Part shown: positions 36,162 through 46,801 of the stretch, piece after piece
How positions within the stretch are numbered: the stretch's first letter is position 1
How the letters are laid out: each line of letters starts with the position of its first letter
From: Methylopila sp. Yamaguchi
Lineage (GTDB): Bacteria; Pseudomonadota; Alphaproteobacteria; Rhizobiales; Methylopilaceae
DNA: 64,000 nt
Assembly: GCF_002897035.1 (NCBI RefSeq)
Contig: NZ_BAUX01000001.1
Coordinates: forward strand, 1 to 64,000
Reading direction: 5' to 3'
Notes under the pieces: model-generated
What the model saw: the letters and a program-made list of their open reading frames with translations, nothing else
What the model was told of the DNA's origin: nothing
Database searches by the model: none
Program-made: the position numbers and the translations under genes

Positions 36162-37769
36162 ATGATCGGGGGATCCTCCACCTCGCGCCGCAGCGTCCTG
36201 AAGCTGATGCTCGGGACGACCGCGGCCTTCGCGGGGCCCGGCCTCGCCTTGCCCGCGCTCGCCGCCGAGCCGCCCCGCGGCGGCACGGTCAACTTCATCC
36301 TAGAGGCTGAGCCCCCGACGCTCGTCACCATCGCCCACACCGCGGGCGGCTCGCAGCGCATCTCGCCGAAGATCACCGAGGGGCTGCTCACCTACGACTT
36401 CGACCTCAAGCCGCGGCCGGTGCTGGCGACGGCCTGGGACGTCGCCCCCGACGGCCTGACTTACACGTTCAAGCTGCGCCAGGGCGTCAAATGGCACGAC
36501 GGCCGCGACTTCACCTCGGCGGACGTGGCCTACTCCTTCGGCCTGCTGAAGCAGTCGCACCCGCGCGGCCGCGGCACCTTCGCCAACGTCACGGAGGTGA
36601 CGACCCCGGACGCCTTCACCATCGTCCTGAAGCTCTCGAAGCCGACGCCGTTCCTGCTGTCGGCGCTGGACGCGACGGAGTCTCCCATTGTCCCGAAGCA
36701 CGTCTATGAGGGCACGGATCCGCTCACGAACAAGAACGGCTCCGCGCCCATCGGCACCGGCCCCTTCATGTTCAAGGAGTGGGTGAAGGGCAGCCACGTG
36801 CTGCTGGAGCGGAACCCGAACTACTGGGACGCCGGCAAGCCGCACCTCGACCGCGTGGTGGTGCGCTTCATCGCCGACGAGGCCGCCCGCGCGGCGGGCT
36901 TCGAAACCGGCGAGCTCGACATCGGCGCCGGGCCGCCGGTCGCCCGCGCCGACCTCGACCGGCTCAAGGAGCTGCCGCAGCTCGCCTTCGAGGACCGCGG
37001 CGGCGAGTACAACGCGTCGCTGACGCAGCTGTTCTTCAACTACGAAAACCCAATCTTCAAGGACATCCGCGTGCGGCAGGCGATCGCCCACGCGATCGAC
37101 ACCACGCTGCTGCTGGAGACCGTCTGGTACGGCTACGGCAAGGTCTCGCCGACCGTGGTCAGCCCCTACCTGACGAAGTTCCACGACCCGAGCGTGCCGC
37201 CCTACGCCTTCGACGCCGCAAAGGCCGAGAAGCTTCTGGACGAGGCCGGCTTCCCGCGGAAGAGCGGCGGAACGCGCTTCCCGCTCCGGCTCTACAACAA
37301 CCCCTATTACGGCCGCGGAGCCGGCGAGTTCATCCGGCAGGCGCTGACCGCCATCGGCATCGCGGTCGACCTGCAGAACTTCGACTTCTCGACCTACATC
37401 GTGAAGACTTACACCGAGCGGAAGTTCGATCTGACCGTCGAGGCGCTCTCGAACATCTTCGACCCCAACATCGGGGTGCAGCGGGCCTACTGGTCGAAAA
37501 ACTTCAAGATCGGCCTGCCGTTCTCCAACGCCTCGCATTACGAGAACCCGGAGATCGACCGCCTGCTGGAGGCCTCAGCCACCGAGGCCGACGAGGAGCA
37601 GCGCGTGCAGCTATGGCGCGACATCCAGCGCAAGCTCTACGACGACGTGGCCTCCGTGACGCTGATCGCGCCTCAGCCCGTGACGATCTTCAACAAGCGG
37701 GTGAAGAACCACACGCTGGGCGCCGCCGGCGTGAACGCGAGCTTCGCCGACGTCTACGTCGAGTCCTGA
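36162..37769 (+). CDS. Family-5 (Dpp/Opp) substrate-binding protein, set 1
   Basis: A twin-arginine signal (SRRSVLKLMLG, cleavage near ALAAEP) leads a family-5 peptide-type binding domain of about 500 residues: LKPRPVLATAWDVAPDG, GVKWHDGRDFTSADVAYSF, GSAPIGTGPFMFKEWVKG, LLERNPNYWDAGKPHLD and VRQAIAHAIDTTLLLETVW. It supplies substrate to the DppBCDF complex upstream. Related proteins bind peptides, glutathione or nickel; the monooxygenase setting suggests S-containing peptides or amino acids. Tat export is unusual for the family but also seen in two other binding proteins here. Confidence 0.86.
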   Translation: MIGGSSTSRRSVLKLMLGTTAAFAGPGLALPALAAEPPRGGTVNFILEAEPPTLVTIAHTAGGSQRISPKITEGLLTYDFDLKPRPVLATAWDVAPDGLTYTFKLRQGVKWHDGRDFTSADVAYSFGLLKQSHPRGRGTFANVTEVTTPDAFTIVLKLSKPTPFLLSALDATESPIVPKHVYEGTDPLTNKNGSAPIGTGPFMFKEWVKGSHVLLERNPNYWDAGKPHLDRVVVRFIADEAARAAGFETGELDIGAGPPVARADLDRLKELPQLAFEDRGGEYNASLTQLFFNYENPIFKDIRVRQAIAHAIDTTLLLETVWYGYGKVSPTVVSPYLTKFHDPSVPPYAFDAAKAEKLLDEAGFPRKSGGTRFPLRLYNNPYYGRGAGEFIRQALTAIGIAVDLQNFDFSTYIVKTYTERKFDLTVEALSNIFDPNIGVQRAYWSKNFKIGLPFSNASHYENPEIDRLLEASATEADEEQRVQLWRDIQRKLYDDVASVTLIAPQPVTIFNKRVKNHTLGAAGVNASFADVYVES

Positions 37770-37774
37770 GGCGG

Positions 37775-37817
37775 AACCGACCGCCCGGCCCCCGGGGCGC
37801 GGCCGGTCGGTCCGTTC
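37775..37817 (+). terminator. Hairpin after set 1 binding protein
   Basis: ACCGACCG and CGGTCGGT form an 8-base perfect stem with an inner GC-rich loop just behind the stop codon. There is no T-run; termination is inferred from position. Confidence 0.45.
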
Positions 37818-37824
37818 GTCCACT

Positions 37825-37838
37825 CAATCTAGCGATTG
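37825..37838. promoter_or_regulatory. Inverted repeat before CMD gene
   Basis: CAATC/GATTG with a 4-base centre lies about 60 bases before the CMD gene in a small AT-rich pocket. It could be an operator. Confidence 0.3.
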
Positions 37839-37898
37839 TGTTGCGAGCGGCGCATGGACCGCCTAGATCGAGGGCGACACGCGCATCAGGGAGTTCCC

Positions 37899-38471
37899 AT
37901 GTCCCGTCTTCCGCTTCGCACCCACGACGACGCGCCCGACGCCGCCAAGCCCGCGCTGGCCGCAGCCGAGAAGGCCAACGGCTTTCTGCCGAACCTTCTG
38001 CGGGTGCTGGCGAACGCGCCCGTGGCGCTCGAGACCTATCTGACCGTCGGGCAGATCAATGCCCGGTCCTCGCTCCGTCTGGCGGAGCGCGAGGTGGTGC
38101 AGATCACCGCCGCGGCCACCCACGGCTGCGGCTTCTGCGTCGCCGGGCACACGGCGGTCGCCTTCAAGAAGGCCGGCCTCGACGAGCCCAAGGTCGAGGC
38201 GCTGCGGGCCCTGCGGCCGACTGGCGATCCGCGCTTCGACGCGGTCCAGGCCTTCACGTCAGCCGTCATCGCGACCCGCGGCCGGGTCTCCGACGCCGAC
38301 CTCGAGGCCTTCAAGGACGCCGGCTTCGACGACCAGGCGGCGCTCGAGGTGGTGCTCGGCGTCAGCCTCGCGACGCTGTGCAACTTCGCGAACAACCTCG
38401 GACAGCCGCCTCTCAACCCGCAGCTCGAAGCCTATCGCTGGGACGGGTTAACCGCCGAAGCCGCCGAGTAA
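37899..38471 (+). CDS. CMD/AhpD-like peroxidase-related protein 1
   Basis: The 190-residue protein has the carboxymuconolactone-decarboxylase fold with the AhpD motif: Glu in AEREVVQITAAATHG, then CGFCVAGH with the CxxC pair and the conserved His. Such proteins act as thiol-dependent peroxidases or disulfide reductases. ATG 37899 follows CAGGGAG. It may remove peroxide or sulfenic by-products of the monooxygenases. Downstream ACAD gene starts 19 bases on. Confidence 0.84.
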   Translation: MSRLPLRTHDDAPDAAKPALAAAEKANGFLPNLLRVLANAPVALETYLTVGQINARSSLRLAEREVVQITAAATHGCGFCVAGHTAVAFKKAGLDEPKVEALRALRPTGDPRFDAVQAFTSAVIATRGRVSDADLEAFKDAGFDDQAALEVVLGVSLATLCNFANNLGQPPLNPQLEAYRWDGLTAEAAE

Positions 38472-38490
38472 CCCGGACGTTAACCCCGCG

Positions 38491-39564
38491 ATGACCATCG
38501 GCTCACCTCTTGTCGTCTGGCTCAATGCCGAGGCCCACGGCCTCGACGTCGGCGCGACGTCGCCCTCCGTCCTGCTGCCGCGGCTGGCGGAGGCCGGCGT
38601 GTTCCGCGCCGGCGTGGCCGAAACCCTCGGCGGCGCAGGCGGTTCTCTCGGCGACGCCGTAGAGACGGTCGCCGCGATCTCCGAGCGGTCGCTGGCGGCG
38701 GGCTTCGTGTTCTGGGGCCACCGGACCTACGTCGAATATCTGCTGCAGAGCCCCACCGCGCCGCTGCGGGAGCGCCTGCTTCCCGACCTTCTGGAGGGCC
38801 GCGTCGCCGGCGCGACAGGCCTTTCCAACGCCATGAAGTTCCTGGCGGGACTGGAGGAATTGCAGGTCGCCGCCCGCGTCGACGGTGGCGCGATCCGGCT
38901 CGACGGCAAGCTCCCCTGGGTGACCAACCTGCGCGCCGAGGGCTTCCATGTGGCGGCCGCTGTCAGTCGCCCGGACGGGAGCGCCTTCGTCGCCTCGATC
39001 GCCCACGACCGCCCGGGCGTCGCCCGCTCCGACGACCTCGAACTGATGGCCATGCGCTCGGCCAGCACCGCCGCGATCAAGCTGGACGACGTCGCGATCG
39101 ACGCCGACGAGGTGATCGCGCCGGACGCTAAGAACTGGCTGCCGGCGGTGCGCCCGGCGTTCCTCGGGCTGCAGATCGGCATGTCGATCGGCCTCGCCCG
39201 GCGGTCCCTTGCGGAAGCCCGGGAAGCCGCAGGCGCCGGCCGCCACGTGCTGGGCCCCGACCTCGACGATGTCGCGGAACGACTCGACGGCCAAACGCGC
39301 GCGCTGCTCAAGGGCCTGAGTGACAACGTGTTTCTGGGCCGGCCGGCGGATCTGTTCCGCATCCGCATCGCGCTCGCCGAGATCGCGCAGGAGGCGGTCG
39401 GGCTCGAACTCCAGGCGAGCGGCGGCAAGTGTTACCTGACGACCCCCGGCGAGGGCTTCGCGCGGCGGTGGCGCGAGGCGGCGTTCCTCCCGGTGATCAC
39501 GCCGAGCCTCGTCCAGCTCAAAGCCGCGCTTGCGGCTCAGGCCCAGGCCGGCCGCGCGGCATGA
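38491..39564 (+). CDS. Acyl-CoA-dehydrogenase-fold flavoprotein
   Basis: The 357-residue protein is shorter than the other three and more divergent. LAEAGVFRAGVAETLGGAGG, ERLLPDLLEGRVAGATGLSN and IRLDGKLPWVTNL identify the fold, but the C-terminal RHWRN...SHNP motif of the DszC group is absent; it ends GGKCYLTTPGEGFARRWREA. It may be a flavin-dependent oxygenase or dehydrogenase for a sulfur compound. It is followed in an ATGA overlap by the ABC ATPase B. Confidence 0.78.
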   Translation: MTIGSPLVVWLNAEAHGLDVGATSPSVLLPRLAEAGVFRAGVAETLGGAGGSLGDAVETVAAISERSLAAGFVFWGHRTYVEYLLQSPTAPLRERLLPDLLEGRVAGATGLSNAMKFLAGLEELQVAARVDGGAIRLDGKLPWVTNLRAEGFHVAAAVSRPDGSAFVASIAHDRPGVARSDDLELMAMRSASTAAIKLDDVAIDADEVIAPDAKNWLPAVRPAFLGLQIGMSIGLARRSLAEAREAAGAGRHVLGPDLDDVAERLDGQTRALLKGLSDNVFLGRPADLFRIRIALAEIAQEAVGLELQASGGKCYLTTPGEGFARRWREAAFLPVITPSLVQLKAALAAQAQAGRAA

Positions 39565-40325
39565 GCGCGGCGCTCCAAGCCGACGGGGTCGCAGTGCGCT
39601 ATCCCGGCGCTGCGGCGCCTGTGCTCGCGGACTTCGACCTCGCGGTGGCGCCCGGCGAGATCGTGGCTTTGCTGGGCCCGAGCGGCGTCGGAAAATCGAG
39701 CCTTCTCAGGGTTCTGGGAGGTTTGCAGGCACCGAGCGCCGGCGCCGTGACGGCTGGCGGCGTCGCCGTCCATGCCCCCCAACCCCGTATCGCCGTGGCG
39801 TTCCAGGACCCCGGCCTGCTGCCCTGGCTGACGCTCGAGGCCAACGTCGCCTTCGGGCTCGACTTCAAGCGCCAGCCGGCGCGTTCGAAGGCCGAGCGGC
39901 AGGCGCTTGTCGACGCGGCAATCGCTGAGGTCGGCCTCGACGCCGCGCGAAAGCTCCACCCGGCGGCGCTCTCCGGCGGCATGGCCCAGCGGACCGCGCT
40001 CGCCCGCTGCCTCGCCCGCCGCCCCGAGGTGTTGCTGCTCGACGAGCCCTTCGGCGCGCTGGATGAGGTGACCCGCGCCGACATGCAACGCCTGCTTCTC
40101 AAGGTCGTCGCCGACCACGGCGCCGCCGCCCTGATCATCACCCACGACATTGACGAGGCGCTGGCCCTCGCGGACCGCGTCGTCCTGCTCGGCGGCGCGC
40201 CGGCGCGGGCGATCGGCGAGTGGCCGATCGCCCTGCCCCACCCCCGCGACGACGCCATCGCCGAAACAGGCGCGCTGCGCGTCGAGATCCTCACGGCGCT
40301 GCGCGCCGCCATCCGTCCCCACTGA
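39561..40325 (+). CDS. SsuB/TauB-type ABC ATPase B
   Basis: The 254-residue ATPase has Walker A GPSGVGKSS, Q-loop VAFQDPGLLPWLT, signature LSGGMAQR and Walker B LLLLDEPFGALDE. The start ATG 39561 overlaps the ACAD stop. It is the first gene of an ATPase-binding protein-permease set. Confidence 0.87.
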   Translation: MSAALQADGVAVRYPGAAAPVLADFDLAVAPGEIVALLGPSGVGKSSLLRVLGGLQAPSAGAVTAGGVAVHAPQPRIAVAFQDPGLLPWLTLEANVAFGLDFKRQPARSKAERQALVDAAIAEVGLDAARKLHPAALSGGMAQRTALARCLARRPEVLLLDEPFGALDEVTRADMQRLLLKVVADHGAAALIITHDIDEALALADRVVLLGGAPARAIGEWPIALPHPRDDAIAETGALRVEILTALRAAIRPH

Positions 40326-40339
40326 CCGGACACCCGCCC

Positions 40340-41533
40340 ATGCCGACCGACGATTTCGTCTTCTCCCGCCGCGACGCCGTCAAGCTCGCGAGCCTGTTCA
40401 CGGCGGCCGGCGCCGCGCCGCTGCTGCGCGCGGCCGAAGCCCGCGCGCAGGCCGCCGACGAGCCGGTCAAGATCGGCTACCTGCCGATCACCGACGCGAC
40501 CCCGCTGCTTGTCGCCCACGGCAAGGGCTTCTTCGACAAGGAAGGCCTCAAGGCCGAAAAGCCGGTCCTCTTCCGCAGCTGGGCGCAGATCGTCGAGGCC
40601 TTCATCGCGGGCCAGGTCAACGTCGTGCACCTGCTGTCGCCGATCACCGTCTGGGCCCGCTACGGCTCCAAGGCGCCGGCGAAGGTCGTGGCCTGGAACC
40701 ACACCGGCGGCTCCGGCCTCACCGTCGGCCTCGACGTCACCGACGCGAAGCAGCTCGGCGGCAAGACCATCGCGGTGCCGTTCTGGTACTCGATCCACAA
40801 TGTGGTGCTGCAGGCGCTGCTCAAGGAGAACGGGCTGACGCCGGTGACGAAGAAGGCCGGCCAGCCCGCGGCCAACGAGGTCCAGCTGGTGGTGATGGCG
40901 CCCTCGGACATGGTGCCCGCGCTCGCATCCAAGCAGATCGCCGGCTACATCGTGGCCGAGCCGTTCAACGCGGCGGCCGAGACGCTCGGCGTCGGCAAGG
41001 TGCTGCGCTTCACCGGCGACGTGTGGAAGGACCACGCCTGCTGCGTCGTGTTCATGCAGGAGCGTGACCTCAGAGAGCGCCCCGAATGGAGCCAGAAGGT
41101 CGTCGACGCCATGGTCAGGGCGCAGCTCTGGACGCGCGACAACCGCGCCGAGACTGCGGCGTTGCTCTCCAAGGACGGCGAGAACCGCTACACGCCCCAC
41201 GCCAAGGCCGTGCTGGAGAAGGTGCTGGCGCCCGCGGAGAGCGACGCCGCCGGCTATGTCGCGTCCGGCGCGATCAAGAACCCCGACTGGCGCGAGCGGC
41301 GCATCGACTTCCAGCCCTATCCCTTCCCGAGCTACACCGAGGAGCTGGTACGCCGCCTGAAGGACACCGCGATCGAAGGCGACAACCGCTTCCTCGCGGA
41401 GCTCGACCCCGCCTTCGCGGCGCGCGATCTGGTGGACGACAGCTTCGTGAAGAAAGCGGTGCTCAAGACCGGCGGCTTGCAGGCCTTCGGCCTGCCCGAG
41501 GGCTTCACGCGGACCGAGACGATCTCGGCGTGA
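40340..41533 (+). CDS. Sulfonate/nitrate-type binding protein B
   Basis: A twin-arginine signal (SRRDAVKLASLFTAAG) precedes an NMT1/SsuA-type domain in a 397-residue protein: VKIGYLPITDATPLLVAHGK, EAFIAGQVNVVHLLSPI, LGGKTIAVPFWYSIHNVV and APSDMVPALASKQIAGYIV. It is longer than SsuA and closer to nitrate/bicarbonate-type binding proteins such as NrtA, so the ligand is uncertain. ATG 40340 is the start; its stop overlaps the permease GTG. Confidence 0.84.
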   Translation: MPTDDFVFSRRDAVKLASLFTAAGAAPLLRAAEARAQAADEPVKIGYLPITDATPLLVAHGKGFFDKEGLKAEKPVLFRSWAQIVEAFIAGQVNVVHLLSPITVWARYGSKAPAKVVAWNHTGGSGLTVGLDVTDAKQLGGKTIAVPFWYSIHNVVLQALLKENGLTPVTKKAGQPAANEVQLVVMAPSDMVPALASKQIAGYIVAEPFNAAAETLGVGKVLRFTGDVWKDHACCVVFMQERDLRERPEWSQKVVDAMVRAQLWTRDNRAETAALLSKDGENRYTPHAKAVLEKVLAPAESDAAGYVASGAIKNPDWRERRIDFQPYPFPSYTEELVRRLKDTAIEGDNRFLAELDPAFAARDLVDDSFVKKAVLKTGGLQAFGLPEGFTRTETISA

Positions 41534-42327
41534 GCACGCCTTCCGCGGCGGCCCCGCGCCGCCGCCGAGCCGCCGGCGGGCTCGGCTATGCGCTGTTGGG
41601 CGCGGCCGGGCTCGGGGCGGTGCTCGCGCTGTGGTGGATCGCGACCGAGGCGCTGCCGCGGGACGGCTCCTTTGCGCGCATGTTCGCGCCGGGGCCCACC
41701 TTCGCGGCGCTTGGCGAGCTGGTCGGCGGGCGCGACCTGCCGCTGCACGTCATGGTCAGCCTGAAGCGGATCGCCGTCGGCCTCGCGCTCGCGCTCGCGA
41801 TCGGCGTGCCGCTCGGGCTCGCCGTCGGCGCCAGCGCGCGGCTGGAGGCGGCGACCACGCCGGCGTTCCAGCTGCTCCGTATGATCTCGCCGCTGTCCTG
41901 GATGCCCATCGCGGTGATGACGTTCGGCGTCGGCGACGCGCCGATCTACTTCCTGCTGACGTTTGCGGCCGTCTGGCCGATCGTGCTCAACACCGCCGCC
42001 GGAGTGCGGCAGCTCGACCGGCGCTGGCTGTTGCTGGCGGAAAGCCTCGCGGCCACGAAGGCGGAGACGCTGGGGCGGATCGTGCTGCCCGGCGTCATGG
42101 CGCACGTGCTCACCGGCCTCCGCCTCGCGATCGGGATCTCGTGGATCGTGCTGGTGCCCTGCGAGATGCTGGGCGTCTCGGCCGGGCTCGGCTACTTCAT
42201 CCTCGACACCCGCGACCGGCTCGCCTACCCGGAGCTGATGGCGACCGTGCTCGTCATCGGCGTGCTCGGCTTCCTGCTCGACGGCGCCGCCCGCTGGGCG
42301 CACCGGCGCTGGGCGCCGGCGGTCTGA
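41530..42327 (+). CDS. SsuC/TauC-type ABC permease B
   Basis: The 265-residue membrane protein has about six hydrophobic segments and the conserved MISPLSWMPIAVMTFGVGDA and GRIVLPGVMAHVLTGLRLAI (EAA loop). The start GTG 41530 overlaps the binding-protein stop (GTGA). It ends the plus-strand operon; the next gene converges from the other strand. Confidence 0.87.
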   Translation: MSTPSAAAPRRRRAAGGLGYALLGAAGLGAVLALWWIATEALPRDGSFARMFAPGPTFAALGELVGGRDLPLHVMVSLKRIAVGLALALAIGVPLGLAVGASARLEAATTPAFQLLRMISPLSWMPIAVMTFGVGDAPIYFLLTFAAVWPIVLNTAAGVRQLDRRWLLLAESLAATKAETLGRIVLPGVMAHVLTGLRLAIGISWIVLVPCEMLGVSAGLGYFILDTRDRLAYPELMATVLVIGVLGFLLDGAARWAHRRWAPAV

Positions 42328-42349
42328 GCGACGTGCGCAAGGTGCCGTC

Positions 42350-42898
42350 TCAGGCCACCTCTGGCAACGCGACGCCCTCTTCGACCTCGATCCGCAGTCC
42401 TTCGTTGAAGCGGTTGAAGAAGGCGCAGAGGGCGGCGCGAAGTGTGATCTCGACGATCTGCTCCTCGGTGAAGACGGCTTTGAGCCGGACGAAGAACGCG
42501 TCGGACACGCGCTTGGGGTCACGGGTGAGCTGGACGGCGTAGTCCCGAACCAGCAGGTCTACGTCGTCGAAGCCGGGAGGCGCGTCGTCAAGCACGCGGT
42601 CGGCCGCCTCCTGCGGCAGGCCCTGCTCGACGAGGCGCGGCGCGTGGTGCGCGACGCAGTACTCGCAGGCGGCCGCGGCCGACGCCGACAGCAGCACGAT
42701 CTCCAGATGCCGCTTCGAGATCACCGCGTCGCGCTTGGAGGCGAGCAGCAGCCCGAAGATGTGCTCGAGCGCCGGGGGGCGGTGCGCGAACACGGAGAGC
42801 ATATTGCCGAACGGGCCGTACTCCCGCTCGATCCGCTCATAAACGGTCCGGGCCTCGCCGGTCAGGTCGCTCGGGGTGAGGTCGCGCACGCGCGCCAT
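42350..42898 (-). CDS. CMD/AhpD-like peroxidase-related protein 2
   Basis: The 182-residue carboxymuconolactone-decarboxylase-fold protein carries SASAAAACEYCVAHHAPRL with the CxxC pair and following His, as in AhpD-like and peroxidase-related proteins. It is the last gene of the minus-strand Dpp set 2 operon, 12 bases behind the ATPase. Families of CMD proteins linked to family-5 ABC importers and LLM monooxygenases are known (as I recall, TIGR04027-TIGR04030), without an established substrate. Confidence 0.84.
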   Translation of the reverse strand: MARVRDLTPSDLTGEARTVYERIEREYGPFGNMLSVFAHRPPALEHIFGLLLASKRDAVISKRHLEIVLLSASAAAACEYCVAHHAPRLVEQGLPQEAADRVLDDAPPGFDDVDLLVRDYAVQLTRDPKRVSDAFFVRLKAVFTEEQIVEITLRAALCAFFNRFNEGLRIEVEEGVALPEVA

Positions 42899-42910
42899 GG
42901 ATGTCTCCTG

Positions 42911-43859
42911 TCAGATCTCGCCGGCGCGATGGCAGGCGACGTGTTGTCCGGCGCCGAGATCACTCAACTTGGGCGTCTCGACGGCGCAGCGCTCCACCGC
43001 GTGGGGACAGCGGGTGCGGAAGCGGCAGCCGGAGGGCGGGTCGTAGGGGCTCGGCAGCTCGTTCGAGGCGGGGGCCGGGGTCCGCCGCGGCGCGTTTGCG
43101 TCGAGGCTCGGCGCCGCGTCGAGCAACAGACGGGAATAGGGGTGCGCCGGACGGCGGAACAGCGCCTCCCGCGGCGCGCTCTCGACGATGCGGCCGAGAT
43201 ACATCACCGCGACGCGGTCGCAGAGGTGCTCGACCACCCCGAGGTCGTGGCTGATGAACAGGAAGGCGACGCCGAGCCGCTCCTGCAGGTCGACCAGCAG
43301 GTTGAGGATCTGCGCCTGCACCGAGACGTCGAGCGCGGAGACGGGCTCGTCCAGCACCACCACCTTGGGATCGAGCGCGAGCGCGCGGGCGATGCCGATG
43401 CGCTGGCGCTGGCCGCCGGAGAAGGCGTGGGGCCGGCGCTCGGCCGCCTCTGGCGGCAGGCCGACCTGGCGCAGCAGGTCCCGCACCTTCGCCTTCCGCT
43501 CCGCCCGCGTGCCGACGCCGTGAATGTGCAGCGGCTCGGCGATAAGGTCGCCCACCGTCCAGCGCGGATCGAGCGAAGCGGCGGGATCCTGGAACACCAT
43601 CTGCAGACCGCGGCGGGCCGACCGGAGCGCAGCGCGCGAGCGGCCGGCGAGGTCGTCGCCGTCGAAACGGATCGCGCCGGCCTTCGGCTCGACGAGCCGG
43701 AGGATCGCGCGGCCGAGCGTGGACTTGCCGCAGCCGCTTTCGCCCACGAGCCCGAGCGTCTCGCCGCGCGCCACATGCAGCGAGACGCCGTCGACGGCCG
43801 AGACCGTCCCGCGCGGCGTGTCGAAGCGCACGACGAGGTCGTCGACCGCGAGCAGGGGC

Positions 43860-43867
<8 letters not shown>
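42911..43867 (-). CDS. DppF-type ABC ATPase, set 2
   Basis: The 318-residue ATPase shows Walker [25 protein letters not shown], signature FSGGQRQR, Walker [13 protein letters not shown] and the CRFRTRCPHAVERCA cysteine cluster near the C-terminus. The start ATG 43867 overlaps the DppD end by 8 bases. An in-frame upstream codon exists but lies inside dppD. Confidence 0.87.
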
Positions 43868-44872
<1,005 letters not shown>

Positions 44873-44876
<4 letters not shown>

Positions 44877-45760
44877 CGGCGGCCGCTCCGGGGATCGAGG
44901 GCGTCGTTCAGCCCGTCGCCCAGCAGGTTGAGCGCCAGCACCGCGATCACGATCGCGACGCCTGGCAGGGTCGCGACATACCAGTCGGTCCGCAGCACCT
45001 CGCGGCCCGCGCCCACCATGCCGCCCCAGCTCACGACGTTCGGATCGCCCAGTCCCAGGAAGGCGAGGCTCGACTCGGTCAGGATCGCCGTCGCGACCAG
45101 AATGGAGGCGGAGACCAGGATCGGCCCGGCGGCGTTCGGCAGGATGTGGCGGAGGATGATGCGGGCGTCGCCGGCGCCGAGCGCGATCGAAGCCTCGACC
45201 ATCTCGGAGGTTCGGAGCTTCAGCACCTCGGCCCGCACCAGCCGGGCGAGGCTCGGCCACGAGGTCACGCCGATCGCGCCGACGATGGTCGGGATCGACG
45301 GCTGCAGCACCGCGACGATGGCGAGCGCGAACAGGAACGGCGGGATGGTCTGGAACAGCTCGGTGACGCGCATCAGCGCGCGGTCGAGGGCGCCGCGGTA
45401 GTAGCCCGCGAGCGCGCCTATGCCGACGCCGATGACGAGCGAGACCAGCGTCGCCACCACGCCGATCAGCAGCGACACACGCGCGCCGTGGAACACGCCG
45501 GCCGCGATGTCGCGGCCGAGCATGTCGGTCCCGAGCGGGAACGCCGGGTCTTCGCCCGGCGGCAGCAGCGGCAGCGCGACCATGGCGAGCGGGTCTTCGG
45601 GGAAGAACCTGTCGGCCCCGGCCGCCGCGACCAGCACGATCGCCAGCAGCGCGAGGCCCACGACGGCGGAAGGCCGCGCCAGCAGCCGGACGAGCAGGCC
45701 GTCGGCCGCCGCCCGAGGGCGGCGTCGGGCGACGGCGGCGCCGAAATCGAGCAGCGCCAT
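44873..45760 (-). CDS. DppC-type ABC permease, set 2
   Basis: The 295-residue permease shows the DppC mark FPLGTDMLGRDIAAGVFHG, the EAA loop LRTSEMVEASIALGAGDARI and ILVATAILTESSLAFLGLGDP near the C-terminus. Its ATG overlaps the dppB stop, and its own stop overlaps the ATPase start. Confidence 0.88.
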
Positions 45761-46749
45761 CAGGCGACCTCAATGCGCGGGTCGAGGGCGGCGTAGGCGA
45801 GGTCGACCACGAGGTTGACCACGACCACGACGACCGAGCTGCACAGCAGCACACCGAGCAACAGGTTGAGGTCGCGCTGGAACAGCGCCTCGAAGGCGAG
45901 CCGCCCGAGGCCCGGCCAGGAGAACACCGTCTCGACCAGCACCGCCCCGCCGAGCACGGAGCCGATCTGGACGCCGAGCATGGTGACAACGGGCAGCAGC
46001 GCGTTGCGGAGCACGTGGCGGCGGAGGATGCGGTGGGACCGCAGGCCCTTGGCGACGGCGGTGCGCACGTAATCCCGGCCCTGCACGTCGATCACCGAGG
46101 CGCGCATAAGCCGCGCATAGACCGCGACGTAGAACAGCCCGAGCGTCGCCGCCGGCAGCACGAGGTGATGCGCGACGTCGAGCGCGTAGGCCGCGCCGCT
46201 GAAGCCCGCCCCGATCGTCGTCATGCCACCGACCGGCAGCCAGTCGAGCCAGACCGAGAAGATGACGGTGAGCACCAGCCCGACCCAGAAGGTGGGCGTG
46301 GCGTAGAACAGCAGCGCGACCGTGGACACTGCGGTGTCTGCGAGACTTCCGGCGCGGCGGCCCGCCAGGGCGCCGAGCGCGGAGCCCGCGAGCGCCGCGA
46401 ACCCGACGCTTGCCCCCATCAGCAGGAGGGTCGCCGGCAGGCGGTCAAGAATGAGCCGGCCGACGGACATGCCATGCCGGAACGACCAGCCGAGGTCGAA
46501 GGTGAGCACATTGCCGAGGTAGCTCAGGAACTGGCTCCACAGCGGCCGGTCGAGCCCGAACTGCGCGCGCAGTGTCGCGATGTACTCGGGCGTCGCCGAG
46601 CCCGCCTCCCCCGCCAGCACCTGGGCCGCGTCGCCCGGCGCGAGATGCAGCAGGAAGAAGTTGATCGTGGCGATGCCGAGCACCACCACGATCATGTCGA
46701 GGGTCCGCCGCGACCAGCGGCGGAGGCCCGCTCCGGTCACGCGGGTCAC
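45760..46749 (-). CDS. DppB-type ABC permease, set 2
   Basis: The 329-residue permease has INFFLLHLAPGDAAQVLAGE, FDLGWSFRHGMSVGRLILDR and the EAA-type RASVIDVQGRDYVRTAVAKG. The start is GTG 46749, 52 bases downstream of the binding-protein stop. Together with 42911-45760 and 46802 it forms a complete importer. Confidence 0.88.
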   Translation of the reverse strand: MTRVTGAGLRRWSRRTLDMIVVVLGIATINFFLLHLAPGDAAQVLAGEAGSATPEYIATLRAQFGLDRPLWSQFLSYLGNVLTFDLGWSFRHGMSVGRLILDRLPATLLLMGASVGFAALAGSALGALAGRRAGSLADTAVSTVALLFYATPTFWVGLVLTVIFSVWLDWLPVGGMTTIGAGFSGAAYALDVAHHLVLPAATLGLFYVAVYARLMRASVIDVQGRDYVRTAVAKGLRSHRILRRHVLRNALLPVVTMLGVQIGSVLGGAVLVETVFSWPGLGRLAFEALFQRDLNLLLGVLLCSSVVVVVVNLVVDLAYAALDPRIEVA

Positions 46750-46801
46750 CGCGAGCCCGCGCCGAGGCCAGAAAGAACGAAGCGGGTCACGGGTCGCGCC
46801 T